From Ornithinimicrobium laminariae (lineage in GTDB: Bacteria; Actinomycetota; Actinomycetes; Actinomycetales; Dermatophilaceae), in NCBI RefSeq assembly GCF_019457945.1, contig NZ_JAHZSU010000003.1:744001-808000 (forward strand): a DNA stretch of 64,000 nucleotides, given 5' to 3'. A program made the translations under genes and the position numbers. Position 1 is the stretch's first letter; every line of letters starts with the position of its first letter. Below are positions 10,567 to 18,180 of this stretch, piece by piece. The notes under the pieces were generated by a model. That model was not told the DNA's origin. It saw only the letters and a program-made list of their open reading frames with translations, and made no database searches.

Positions 10567-10980
10567 ATGCTTTCTCGTTTGATTTCACTCATGGGCGTCG
10601 ACCAGGTCGACGTCTCTGCTCACTGCGATCTGCCGTGCGGCGTCTATGACCCAGCACAGGCACGTATCGAAGCTGAGTCCGTCAAGATGGTTATTCAGAA
10701 GGTCAACGACAGCGACGACGCTGACTTCAAGATGCGCGGCATTTTGATCAAGGAAGAGCGCTCCGAGTTGGTCAAGCACCACCTCTGGGTGCTGTGGACC
10801 GACTACTTCAAGCCCCCGCACTTCGAGAAGTACCCGGAGCTGCACGTGCTGTTCAACGAAGCCACCAAGTTGGCTGGCGCCAGCGGCACCAAGGGCTCGT
10901 GGGACATCGCGAACGCCGAGCAGTTGCTTGCCAAGATTGAGCGCATCTCCGAGATCTTCTGGGAGACCAAGAAGGCCTGA
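10567..10980 (+). CDS. sodN: Nickel superoxide dismutase
   Basis: Detoxifies superoxide using a nickel ion held by the N-terminal hook. An 18-residue leader (MLSRLISLMGVDQVDVSA) precedes HCDLPCGVYDPAQ, so the mature enzyme would begin His1-Cys2 with Cys6, the known Ni ligands; Asp3 and Tyr9 are also present. The rest is the four-helix bundle of NiSOD. Mature length would be 119. GGAAGGA lies upstream of ATG 10567. The leader must be removed by a dedicated peptidase (SodX), but no SodX-like S26 peptidase gene is adjacent or elsewhere in the window. Confidence 0.97.
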   Translation: MLSRLISLMGVDQVDVSAHCDLPCGVYDPAQARIEAESVKMVIQKVNDSDDADFKMRGILIKEERSELVKHHLWVLWTDYFKPPHFEKYPELHVLFNEATKLAGASGTKGSWDIANAEQLLAKIERISEIFWETKKA

Positions 10981-11008
10981 CCGTCGCTCGCTACGACGAG
11001 ATCAGCGT

Positions 11009-11043
11009 TGAGGGGCGCCCACCCACGTGGTCGGTGCCCCTCA
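11009..11043 (+). terminator. Terminator hairpin after sodN
   Basis: TGAGGGGCGCC (11009-11019) pairs with GGTGCCCCTCA (11033-11043), 11 bp with one G-T pair. It lies between sodN and the convergent HD-domain gene and can serve both. The T-run is weak. Confidence 0.6.
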
Positions 11044-11068
11044 TGCTGTCCGAGCCTCGTCAAGCAGG

Positions 11069-12409
11069 CTAGATATCAAGCTCTTGTTGCTCTTCTTGAG
11101 TGATGGCGCCCCGGCGGCGCAGCACCTTGACCATGGCCGCGAAAACCATCGGGTCGTAGTCGTAGCCCACGCTGAGCCGCAGCCGCGACAGTGCCTTCAC
11201 TATTTGCGCATGCCCAGCAAACTCCCCGGTCAGGTCTTCATAGCCATTGACCACGCGCACAATGCGACTGCCTATTGGCAGAGTGCCTAGCTCTTCCATT
11301 CGCCAGTACGGTGTGGCTTGTTGAGCCACAATGCCTGACAGTTTCGAAAGTTCCGCGGTCCGTGCTAGCACCCGCGCACCATTCGCAGCCATCCGTCGCT
11401 GATCGACTGCCGAGACGTGAATTGTCGCGCCACCGGGGATTGGCCTGGCCAAGGAAACCTGACCCAAATCGTGCAAAAGCGCGGCATACTCCACGTCTCG
11501 CAGTTGTGGCTCACCCAGGTTAAGTTCACGCCCGACCGACACGGAGAGCAGTGCGACTCGACCTGCGTGCCCCATGGGGGTAAACCCGCCTTGGTCGGTC
11601 AGCTTTGATAGCGCACGAACTGTTTGGGTGTTGGCTTCGCCAACGGCTGTCTGTCGCCGGGTGGCCTCAGCCAGCAGGATCAGCGGGACCAAAAAGATCG
11701 GCAGCGCAATGGGGCCGATGACTCGGGCTACCAGCACCACCATCACGGCGCTGGTGACAACGCCACCGGCCAACGGTCCAATAGCTCGCAATTCATCCGC
11801 TAAAGTCACGCCATAGCGCACGTGCTCTCTGGCTGACCGCTCCCAACTCCACAGCGCCGTTTGAACTGCAACAGCCAACCCGGCAACGCCCATCAGGCTC
11901 AAGGCCAACAACCATTCGCGCTCAGCCCACTCAAACTCTCGAGTCAACAAAGATGGCCCATTGTCGATCGGCAAGCGCACCGCGCCAGCAACTAAAGCGG
12001 TGATGAGGAGCCGCATGGCCAACTCGGCCATCGTGATCGCGCGCTGATCACCGCGCCACCGAATAAGGGCACCCACCCCCGTCCCGACGCCAACGACCAG
12101 GACGATAAACCCACCAGACATTTTGATCATCTCGGTGCCAGGCAGAGTCGCCATCATGCTCAAAGCGATGGCAGCGGTCAGCGAGATCGGGGCCATGACG
12201 CGGCCACCGTCGAGCACCACGGCGCGGCTATCGCCCCAGGCAATGGCCACCACGGTCAAGAGAATGATGAACCAGATGCCAGCCTCTGCGCCTGGTGGCA
12301 TGGGTGGCTCCCAGAACAAAAGAGCGGCGATCAGGATAGAGGCGGCCCACATCACCCCCTGGCGAATATGCCGGGCGCTGTCGGCGCTCTGAGTAGCGGG
12401 ACCAATCAT
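11069..12409 (-). CDS. Membrane protein with degenerate HD-GYP-like domain
   Basis: The N-terminal half (about 20-250) holds roughly eight hydrophobic segments. The C-terminal half carries an HD-type domain with LLHDLG (H313, D314). The region that should hold the HHExxDGxGYP motif reads AQQATPYWRMEELGTLPIG, so the GYP motif is missing and c-di-GMP phosphodiesterase activity is doubtful. The gene overlaps the upstream HD-GYP gene as ATGA, and the two look like a duplicated pair in which this copy has diverged. Role unknown; a regulatory partner of the intact copy is an inference. Confidence 0.75.
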   Translation of the reverse strand: MIGPATQSADSARHIRQGVMWAASILIAALLFWEPPMPPGAEAGIWFIILLTVVAIAWGDSRAVVLDGGRVMAPISLTAAIALSMMATLPGTEMIKMSGGFIVLVVGVGTGVGALIRWRGDQRAITMAELAMRLLITALVAGAVRLPIDNGPSLLTREFEWAEREWLLALSLMGVAGLAVAVQTALWSWERSAREHVRYGVTLADELRAIGPLAGGVVTSAVMVVLVARVIGPIALPIFLVPLILLAEATRRQTAVGEANTQTVRALSKLTDQGGFTPMGHAGRVALLSVSVGRELNLGEPQLRDVEYAALLHDLGQVSLARPIPGGATIHVSAVDQRRMAANGARVLARTAELSKLSGIVAQQATPYWRMEELGTLPIGSRIVRVVNGYEDLTGEFAGHAQIVKALSRLRLSVGYDYDPMVFAAMVKVLRRRGAITQEEQQELDI

Positions 12410-13758
12410 GACGAGGTCACCTCTTCAGCATCGGGGTTCCACTCGGCATACTGCTGACTGACTTCTGGGTCGTCGTGGTCGTAGACGTCCCCAGTGCGCT
12501 GCAGAACCACGTCATCGATAACGGTTGATTCCCACGGTGAGCTCTTCAACGAGTCGCGTAAGGCTGCCACGATGCCCGGATCTAAGTGATCTGGCGTCAA
12601 CTCGATCAGGCGCTCCATTGCCGCTTCCGCGTCGAGCGCGGAGCGATAACTGCGGGTTGTGGTGAGGGAGTCAAAAGCATCAGCGACGGCGATGATCCTG
12701 GCGTTGAGCGGTATGTCAGCGCCCGCCAAGCCGGCAGGGTAGCCATTGCCGTCCATCCGCTCGTGGTGATGCAGAATGCCTGGCAAAGCTGGCTTGAGGA
12801 AGTCGATATCGGTGAGCATCCGCACCCCAACTTCTGGGTGTTCGACCACAGCCGCCAAGTAGGTGAGATCCACCGTTCCGCTACCTCTGGGCAGCCGGGG
12901 TGCGGTAGCGACAAGGCCTAAGTCGTGCAGAAGTGCCGCGTAGCGAAGAACGTCAGACTCGTTACGTCGCATCTCCAGTCGACTCGCCATGCGCGCGCAC
13001 AGATCCGCCACCCGGGACGAGTGACCCACTGAAAACGGATTAGCTAACTCCAGAGCCCCCATCAGCGTCGATACCGTTTCTTGGTGCGCTTTGCGAGCTC
13101 GCGCGTCTCGACTCAGGGTGAACTGGGTCAGCCACAATGGCCCCAAGATCAGCACGACGCTGAACGGACCCACCCCTACGGGATCCCACAAAATGACGAA
13201 CAACCAGGCCATGAGCACGTGAAGTAGGTAGGCCCAGCCGACAGTCCGGCTGATAGCGCTGATCGTAGGCGCCAAGGGCTGCCTGCGCGCCAAGCTGATC
13301 ATCATCCCCAACATGAATGTGTTGAGGGCCAGCATCGCGGCATAGGCAAAAAATAGCGGTATAGCGACCTGGACCGCGATCGTAAGGGGAGACGGATCTC
13401 CGAGCACGGTTGAACGCCCCGATAGGGCGAGGTAGATCAGCCCGCCGGCTCCCCCCATCCAGCCCATCATTCCCGCGTTAAACCACAAATTTCGCCAGCG
13501 GACAGAACGAAAATCCAGCACGTAGGACAGGAAGCCAATGATGGCGCCACCGCCCGGACCGGTCAGTGCTACACCGGCCGCCAGCGTGACGATGGCAGTC
13601 GAGACTCCGTAGCCGATTCCCACGTCACGCTCACGGGCAACAACACCGGCGGCAGCCAGGACCGACAAGAGCGCAACAATGCCCCAATCCGGCGGCCACC
13701 TCAGTGATGCGAGCACCGCAAAAATCGCCGCACTGGAGGCAGCCCCGGCGATGTACAA
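12406..13758 (-). CDS. Membrane-bound HD-GYP domain protein
   Basis: Eight or so transmembrane segments in residues 1-215 are followed by a cytosolic HD-GYP domain. It keeps H278-D279 in LLHDLG, the second metal-binding region, and HHHERMDGNGYPAGL (about 330-344). HD-GYP proteins hydrolyse cyclic di-GMP or related dinucleotides. The apparent start is TTG 13758 without a clear Shine-Dalgarno site; it lies 20 bases beyond a terminator-like hairpin and a 30-residue small gene, so expression may need read-through. It is followed without a gap by a degenerate paralogue. Confidence 0.8.
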   Translation of the reverse strand: MYIAGAASSAAIFAVLASLRWPPDWGIVALLSVLAAAGVVARERDVGIGYGVSTAIVTLAAGVALTGPGGGAIIGFLSYVLDFRSVRWRNLWFNAGMMGWMGGAGGLIYLALSGRSTVLGDPSPLTIAVQVAIPLFFAYAAMLALNTFMLGMMISLARRQPLAPTISAISRTVGWAYLLHVLMAWLFVILWDPVGVGPFSVVLILGPLWLTQFTLSRDARARKAHQETVSTLMGALELANPFSVGHSSRVADLCARMASRLEMRRNESDVLRYAALLHDLGLVATAPRLPRGSGTVDLTYLAAVVEHPEVGVRMLTDIDFLKPALPGILHHHERMDGNGYPAGLAGADIPLNARIIAVADAFDSLTTTRSYRSALDAEAAMERLIELTPDHLDPGIVAALRDSLKSSPWESTVIDDVVLQRTGDVYDHDDPEVSQQYAEWNPDAEEVTSS

Positions 13759-13777
13759 CCAAGCCAGAAGGGGAAAA

Positions 13778-13804
13778 GGAGCAGCCCCGGCTTGGGGCTG
13801 CTCC
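13778..13804 (-). terminator. Intrinsic terminator after the 30-residue small gene
   Basis: On the minus strand GGAGCAGCCCC pairs perfectly with GGGGCTGCTCC around a 5-base loop, followed directly by TTTTCCCC. It sits 17 bases after the small-gene stop and 20 bases before the HD-GYP start, so it may act as a terminator or attenuator. Confidence 0.8.
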
Positions 13805-13820
13805 CGGCGCTGTATGGGGC

Positions 13821-13913
13821 CTACTTCCCTTCCCAGGACCAGCCGCTGGTGCCGGTCTGAGCGCCGCCACCGAGCGAGTTCGATAGGTTCAAGAAGTCAA
13901 GGAGCGTGAACAT
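13821..13913 (-). CDS. Putative 30-residue small protein, unrecognised
   Basis: An ATG at 13913 opens a 30-codon frame ending in TAG. The product starts MFTLLDFLNLSNSLGGG and ends GTSGWSWEGK: a short amphipathic hydrophobic N-terminal helix followed by a Gly/Ser/Thr-rich tail with two Trp. GAAAGG lies nine bases before the start, and an intrinsic terminator follows the stop by 17 bases, the layout of an independent small gene. I do not recognise the family. Possibilities are a small membrane-associated or secreted peptide, or a leader peptide for the HD-GYP operon. Conservation was not testable here. Confidence 0.5.
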   Translation of the reverse strand: MFTLLDFLNLSNSLGGGAQTGTSGWSWEGK

Positions 13914-14126
13914 AGATGTCAGCCTTTCTGTAGGTCTCACGAGCGAGCCACGTGATTGGCTGGCTAGAGACTCCCTCAATTTTGACACATCAGCCCGCAG
14001 ACGGTACCCCGGAGTCGTATTTCCGCCCGGTCTTTAACAGAACTTTAACCACACATAAGCCACTGGCTGCTACGTGAACACGCAGAAGCGTCCAGTGCCA
14101 CGTGTGAGAAGATAGCGGGGTTTGTT

Positions 14127-14140
14127 CGCACGATCGTGCG
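14127..14140. repeat. Perfect 14-bp palindrome upstream of bL37
   Basis: CGCACGATCGTGCG, 27 bases before the bL37 start. It could be an operator or a 5' leader hairpin. Confidence 0.4.
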
Positions 14141-14167
14141 GACCCCTCGACAGAGCAGGAGTTCACT

Positions 14168-14242
14168 ATGAGCAAGCGAGCACGCAAGCGCCGCGCAGGC
14201 AAGAAGAAGGGCAGCAACCACGGCAAGAAGCCCAACGCCTGA
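14168..14242 (+). CDS. Ribosomal protein bL37 (24 residues)
   Basis: The frame reads MSKRARKRRAGKKK and ends GSNHGKKPNA, extremely basic. This matches the tiny 50S subunit protein bL37 described in mycobacterial ribosomes, which shares the NHGKRPN-type ending. AGGAG lies 7 bases before ATG, and a strong terminator follows 25 bases after the stop. It would bind rRNA in the large subunit. The gene is short enough to be missed by gene finders. It lies between the HD-GYP group and rsrA/sigR. Confidence 0.85.
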   Translation: MSKRARKRRAGKKKGSNHGKKPNA

Positions 14243-14266
14243 GTGCGGCTGCCTTCGAAAGCAGCG

Positions 14267-14300
14267 AAAGGCCCTGACAACTAAAGTTGTCAGGGCCTTT
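14267..14300. terminator. Bidirectional terminator between bL37 and rsrA
   Basis: AAAGGCCCTGACAACT and AGTTGTCAGGGCCTTT form a perfect 16-bp stem with T-rich flanks on both strands. It serves the convergent bL37 and rsrA transcripts. Confidence 0.9.
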
Positions 14301-14333
14301 CTTGTCACCTCATGGCGCGCAGCTCAAATGAAC

Positions 14334-14621
14334 TTAGAGCTGGTCGGTGTGTATGACCGTCACGGACGTCGTGATCCGCGTCATGATCTGCGTGCGCAGC
14401 GCGGCTGGTGCGGATTCCTTCTCGCACGCGCGTCGGACCAACGCCTTCAGCAGCAGATCGCGCTCATACTCGCGCAAGCAGGAGCCACAGTCATCAAGGT
14501 GGGCCTTGATCTGTGCGGCGTCTTCTCTACCCGCCTCGTTGTCGACGTACTCGAAAAGTCTTAGAACAACAGCCGCACAGTCAGTTTGACCAGCGTGTTC
14601 CCCGGCATGGTGAGTGCTCAC
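14334..14621 (-). CDS. rsrA: Mycothiol-type zinc anti-sigma factor RsrA/RshA
   Basis: Redox-sensing anti-sigma factor that holds SigR until disulfide stress releases zinc. The ZAS motif is C15 ... H41-x3-C45-x2-C48 (HLDDCGSC), matching the ligand pattern of Streptomyces RsrA; a further Cys lies in RRACEKES. The 95-residue length fits. GTG start 14621 overlaps the sigR stop as GTGA, so the two proteins are made in step. Confidence 0.92.
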   Translation of the reverse strand: MSTHHAGEHAGQTDCAAVVLRLFEYVDNEAGREDAAQIKAHLDDCGSCLREYERDLLLKALVRRACEKESAPAALRTQIMTRITTSVTVIHTDQL

Positions 14622-15358
14622 GATGCCCCCTCTTTGTCGGTTGTGAAGCCACGATCAGCTGCATAGTCCGTCAGCAAATCGCGAAGTTGACGACGCCCAC
14701 GGTGCAGGCGAGACATCACGGTCCCGATGGGAGTCTCCATGATGTCGGCGATTTCCTTGTAGGCATAGCCTTCAACATCGGCCAAGTAGACGGCCATGCG
14801 GAAGTCCTCACCAATGGAGCTCAGCGCACGCTTGATATCGGAGTCCGGAAGGTGATCGAGCGCCTCGGTCTCGGCGGAGCGCAGCCCCGTCGAACTGTGC
14901 TGGGCAGCACGAGCCAACTGGTAGTCCTCAACTTCGGCTGCATCAGACTCCTTGGGCTGCCGCTGCTTCTTGCGGTAGGAGTTGATGTAGGTATTCGTCA
15001 GGATCCGATACATCCAGGCGGCCAAATTGGTGCCGGGACGGTACTGATGGAAGGCGGCGAAGGCCTTGGCAAAGGTCTCTTGCACCAAGTCTTCGGCGTC
15101 AGTCGGATTCCGCGTGGTGCGAAGCGCAGCGCTATACATCTGATCCAACAGAGGCATGGCCTCACGCTGAAACCGGGCAGCGCGCTCATCCGGCGTCTCT
15201 ACGGACACATCCACGGCAGCATCGGCTGCCTTCTGGGCTTCGTCGTCAATCGGCATCGTGGTCATTGCGGCCAAGGATACCTGTTGGCTCGCGGAGCCAG
15301 AGAAGCGCAGTGCTGGCTTTGTTGTTGCCTCTTGCGCGACCAGTGTGGAAACGCTCAT
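14618..15358 (-). CDS. sigR: ECF RNA polymerase sigma factor SigR/SigH (thiol-oxidative stress)
   Basis: Group 4 sigma factor. Region 2 contains [14 protein letters not shown] and the -10 recognition stretch [17 protein letters not shown]. Region 4 shows [44 protein letters not shown] place the start at ATG 15358, which has AAAGGAGGA upstream and lies 34 bases after a SigR-type promoter; a longer frame would start upstream of that promoter. The product is 246 residues, with an N-terminal extension of about 65 residues before the sigma core. In-frame ATGs near 15274 and 15268 ([10 protein letters not shown]) could give a shorter form, echoing the two forms known for Streptomyces SigR. Confidence 0.93.
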   Translation of the reverse strand: MSVSTLVAQEATTKPALRFSGSASQQVSLAAMTTMPIDDEAQKAADAAVDVSVETPDERAARFQREAMPLLDQMYSAALRTTRNPTDAEDLVQETFAKAFAAFHQYRPGTNLAAWMYRILTNTYINSYRKKQRQPKESDAAEVEDYQLARAAQHSSTGLRSAETEALDHLPDSDIKRALSSIGEDFRMAVYLADVEGYAYKEIADIMETPIGTVMSRLHRGRRQLRDLLTDYAADRGFTTDKEGAS

Positions 15359-15391
15359 CTGTCCTCCTTTCCTGACGTGTGTAGTGATGTC

Positions 15392-15418
15392 AACAGGGAC
15401 AGGTGTGAACGCATTCCC
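15392..15418 (-). promoter_or_regulatory. SigR-type autoregulatory promoter
   Basis: On the minus strand GGGAAT (15418-15413), exactly 18 bases, then GTT (15394-15392). This equals the known SigR/SigH consensus GGGAAT-N18/19-GTT and sits about 34 bases before the sigR start, so SigR should activate its own operon. Confidence 0.85.
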
Positions 15419-15451
15419 GCCGATATCGACATGGGGTGGCACGATGGGGTG

Positions 15452-16690
15452 GTGAACGCGCACCCTAAGCCACTAAAGACCTTGCGCCAGTCCAGCAAGT
15501 TGCAAAACGTGCTGTACGAAATTCGGGGGCCGGTAGCCGCCCGGGCCGCCGCGCTGGAGGCTGAGGGCAACCGCATTCTGAAGCTCAACATTGGCAACCC
15601 AGCGCCCTTTGGCTTTGACGCCCCGGACGCGATCCTGCACGACATGCTCGCGGCGCTGCCAGATGCGCAGGGCTACTCAGACTCGCGAGGCATTTTTGCC
15701 GCACGTCGCGCCGTAGTCAGCCGCTACCAGGAGATTTCGAGCTTTCCCCGCTTTGATGTCGACGACGTCTTCCTGGGCAACGGCGTTTCTGAACTAATCA
15801 TGATGACCTTGTCCGCATTGCTTGATGCTGGCGACGAGGTGCTGATTCCGGCTCCGGACTACCCGCTGTGGACCGCGGCAACCAGCCTGGCTGGCGGGAC
15901 GCCCGTGCACTACTTGTGCGACGAGGCGGCCGATTGGAACCCTGACGTCGCTGATATCCGCGCGAAGATCACCGATCGCACCAAGGCGCTGGTGATTATC
16001 AACCCCAACAACCCCACCGGGGCCGTGTACTCGCGGGAAGTGCTGGAGGAGATCGCCCAGATCGCCCGAGAGCACTCATTGCTGTTGTTCTCGGACGAGA
16101 TCTATGACCGGATTCTGTACGACGACGCGCAGCACATCAGCACCGCTGAAGTGGCACCCGATCTGTTGGTCTTGACCTTCAATGGGCTTTCGAAGACATA
16201 CCGGGTGGCCGGTTATCGGGCGGGGTGGTTGGTCATCACCGGACCGAAAGACCACGCATCCGGCTTCCTCGAGGGCATCGTCTTACTCGCTTCCACTCGA
16301 CTCTGCCCGAATGTGCCAGCTCAACACGCGATCCAAGCAGCAGTCTCAGGGCACCAAAGCATCAACGCGTTAATTGAGCCCGGCGGACGACTTGCCGAAC
16401 AGGCTGACGTGGCAACCACGATGTTGAATGCGATGCCCGGCGTCAGCGTGGTTCGGCCCCGGGGCGCTTTGTATGTGTTCCCACGGCTGGACCCGAATGT
16501 CCACGAGATTCACAGCGACGAAAAGCTCTGCCTCGATTTGCTTGAGAAGGAACACATTCTGGTCGTGCACGGCAGCGGCTTCAACTGGCCAGCCCCGGAC
16601 CACCTGCGCATCGTGACACTGCCGCATACTCGCGATTTGAGCACTGCGTTAGAGCGGATGGGCAACTTCTTGGCGTCATACCGGCAATGA
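15452..16690 (+). CDS. Pyridoxal phosphate aminotransferase, AlaA/AspC type
   Basis: Class I/II PLP aminotransferase, probably alanine or aspartate transaminase. It is very close to the mycobacterial protein recalled as Rv0337c: [76 protein letters not shown], and the PLP lysine in [19 protein letters not shown] chose GTG 15452 because CACGAT lies exactly 6 bases upstream (possible leaderless start). GTG 15449 or ATG 15431 are alternatives that change the N-terminus by 1-7 residues. It is divergent from sigR; the 34 bases between its start and the SigR promoter suggest overlapping regulatory sequence. Confidence 0.9.
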   Translation: MNAHPKPLKTLRQSSKLQNVLYEIRGPVAARAAALEAEGNRILKLNIGNPAPFGFDAPDAILHDMLAALPDAQGYSDSRGIFAARRAVVSRYQEISSFPRFDVDDVFLGNGVSELIMMTLSALLDAGDEVLIPAPDYPLWTAATSLAGGTPVHYLCDEAADWNPDVADIRAKITDRTKALVIINPNNPTGAVYSREVLEEIAQIAREHSLLLFSDEIYDRILYDDAQHISTAEVAPDLLVLTFNGLSKTYRVAGYRAGWLVITGPKDHASGFLEGIVLLASTRLCPNVPAQHAIQAAVSGHQSINALIEPGGRLAEQADVATTMLNAMPGVSVVRPRGALYVFPRLDPNVHEIHSDEKLCLDLLEKEHILVVHGSGFNWPAPDHLRIVTLPHTRDLSTALERMGNFLASYRQ

Positions 16691-16719
16691 CGCTGACTTT
16701 CGGCGGAGGGCAACGTTAA

Positions 16720-17550
16720 ATGTGCGGGCGGTATGCCGCGAGCGCCGATCCCGATGAACTCATCGAGATCTTCGAAGTGGACGTCAACGGTCTCGGCGAC
16801 CCCAGCCGATCGTTGCTGGTCAACCCCCAGGCACCGCCAGTGGGCAGCCCCGACTTCAACATGGCCCCCAACAAACAGGCTCTCGTCGTTCTCGAACGAC
16901 GTGGACGAGATGACCAGGCCGATCAGGTCCAGCGCCACTTGCGGCCGTTGACCTGGGGGCTGGCCCCCTCCTGGGCCAAAGACGTAAAGATCGGCGTGCG
17001 GATGACGAATGCTCGCTCCGAGACGCTCTTTGACAAGCCAGCCTTCCGCAAAGCAGCAACTTCACGGCGTGCCCTCATCCCGGCTGACGGTTGGTATGAG
17101 TGGCAGGTCTCCCCCGTTGCCACAGACGCTAAGGGAAAACCCCGGAAGCAGCCGTTCTTTATGTCACGGGCAGATGGTGCACTGACCGCTTTTGCCGGTT
17201 TGTATGAGTTCTGGCGTGACCCATCCGCCGTCGATGGTGACCCGGGGGCCTGGCTAACGACGTTCACCATCATCACCACAGCGGCCGAGCCTGGTTTGGA
17301 GCAAATTCATGACCGCCAGCCTGTGGTGCTTGACCCCTCGACGTGGGATGCCTGGCTCGACCCGTCGCTCGTCAGTCCCGGCGCGGTGCGTGACCTGCTG
17401 CATTCGGGCGACCCTGGCCGCTTCCAAACGTGGGCGGTCAGCACCGCGGTGAATTCCAACCGCAACAACGGTGAGGCACTACTGACACCCATCGATGAGT
17501 CTGAGTTCAAGGGTGTCGTTAATCCGGCGACCGGAGAGATCATCGGATGA
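16720..17550 (+). CDS. SRAP domain protein (YedK/HMCES family)
   Basis: Forms a covalent DNA-protein crosslink with abasic sites in single-stranded DNA, protecting them during replication. Cys2 of MCGRYAAS is the catalytic nucleophile after Met removal. The other conserved segments are FNMAPNKQALVV, MTNARSETLFDKPAFR and RRALIPADGWYEW, and a late His in QIHDRQPVVL. Length 276 fits. It overlaps the next gene as ATGA, and together with aroA and rsgA this order is also found in mycobacteria. Confidence 0.93.
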   Translation: MCGRYAASADPDELIEIFEVDVNGLGDPSRSLLVNPQAPPVGSPDFNMAPNKQALVVLERRGRDDQADQVQRHLRPLTWGLAPSWAKDVKIGVRMTNARSETLFDKPAFRKAATSRRALIPADGWYEWQVSPVATDAKGKPRKQPFFMSRADGALTAFAGLYEFWRDPSAVDGDPGAWLTTFTIITTAAEPGLEQIHDRQPVVLDPSTWDAWLDPSLVSPGAVRDLLHSGDPGRFQTWAVSTAVNSNRNNGEALLTPIDESEFKGVVNPATGEIIG

Positions 17551-18176
17551 GGCCCAGCCAACGCACAGTGCAGACCGTCCACGGACCCGCCAGGGTGTCA
17601 ATTTATCGTCCGCAGGGCCAGCTTGTTGGCACGATTCTGCTCGGCCACGGCGCCGGAGGCGGCACGGATGCTGCTGATATCCAGGCCCTCTTGCCTCTGA
17701 TAGACGACGGTTGGACTCTTGCTCTCATCGATCAACCGTGGCGCCTCGCGGGCAAAAAGATAGCCACCACACCCCCAACCCTGGACGCTGCCACACGGGA
17801 GGTCGCTGCGTCGCTAGCCAAGGGGCGCGGCGCCCTGAGCCGACCGTGGATCATCGGGGGCCGCAGCGCAGGAGCGCGGGTTGCCTGCCGACTAGCGACC
17901 GAATTGGACGTCGCTGGGGTCCTGAACCTGGCCTTTCCCTTGCACCCGCCAGGGAAGCCCGAAAAATGCCGGGCACCTGAGTTGCTGTTGCCCGTTAACG
18001 CCGCCATCCCGACGTTAGTTGTGCAGGGATTGAAAGATCCTTTTGGCTCCCCCGCTGAGGTCCAAGCGGTGCATGAATCAGTACGGGTCGTGAGCGTGCC
18101 CGGCAACCATTCGCCTAGCCGCGACCTGCCAGCAGTATTGGACGCCGCGAGGTCGTTTGTGCAGGCATTAACGTAG
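17547..18176 (+). CDS. Alpha/beta hydrolase of the KANL3/Tex30 type
   Basis: Small cytosolic alpha/beta hydrolase-fold protein of 209 residues. The oxyanion segment is LLGHGAGGGTD. The nucleophile elbow GGRSAGAR fits GxSxG, an acidic residue occurs in GLKDPFGSP, and a His in PGNHSPS completes a likely Ser-Asp-His triad. Substrate unknown. It overlaps the SRAP gene by 4 bases and ends 4 bases before aroA, so it is in their operon. Confidence 0.8.
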   Translation: MRPSQRTVQTVHGPARVSIYRPQGQLVGTILLGHGAGGGTDAADIQALLPLIDDGWTLALIDQPWRLAGKKIATTPPTLDAATREVAASLAKGRGALSRPWIIGGRSAGARVACRLATELDVAGVLNLAFPLHPPGKPEKCRAPELLLPVNAAIPTLVVQGLKDPFGSPAEVQAVHESVRVVSVPGNHSPSRDLPAVLDAARSFVQALT

Positions 18177-18180
18177 GAGC

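Noticed and set aside
14513..15451. Long upstream extension of the aminotransferase frame across sigR and rsrA
   Set aside because: It is antisense to two well-supported genes and the family begins near [14 protein letters not shown].
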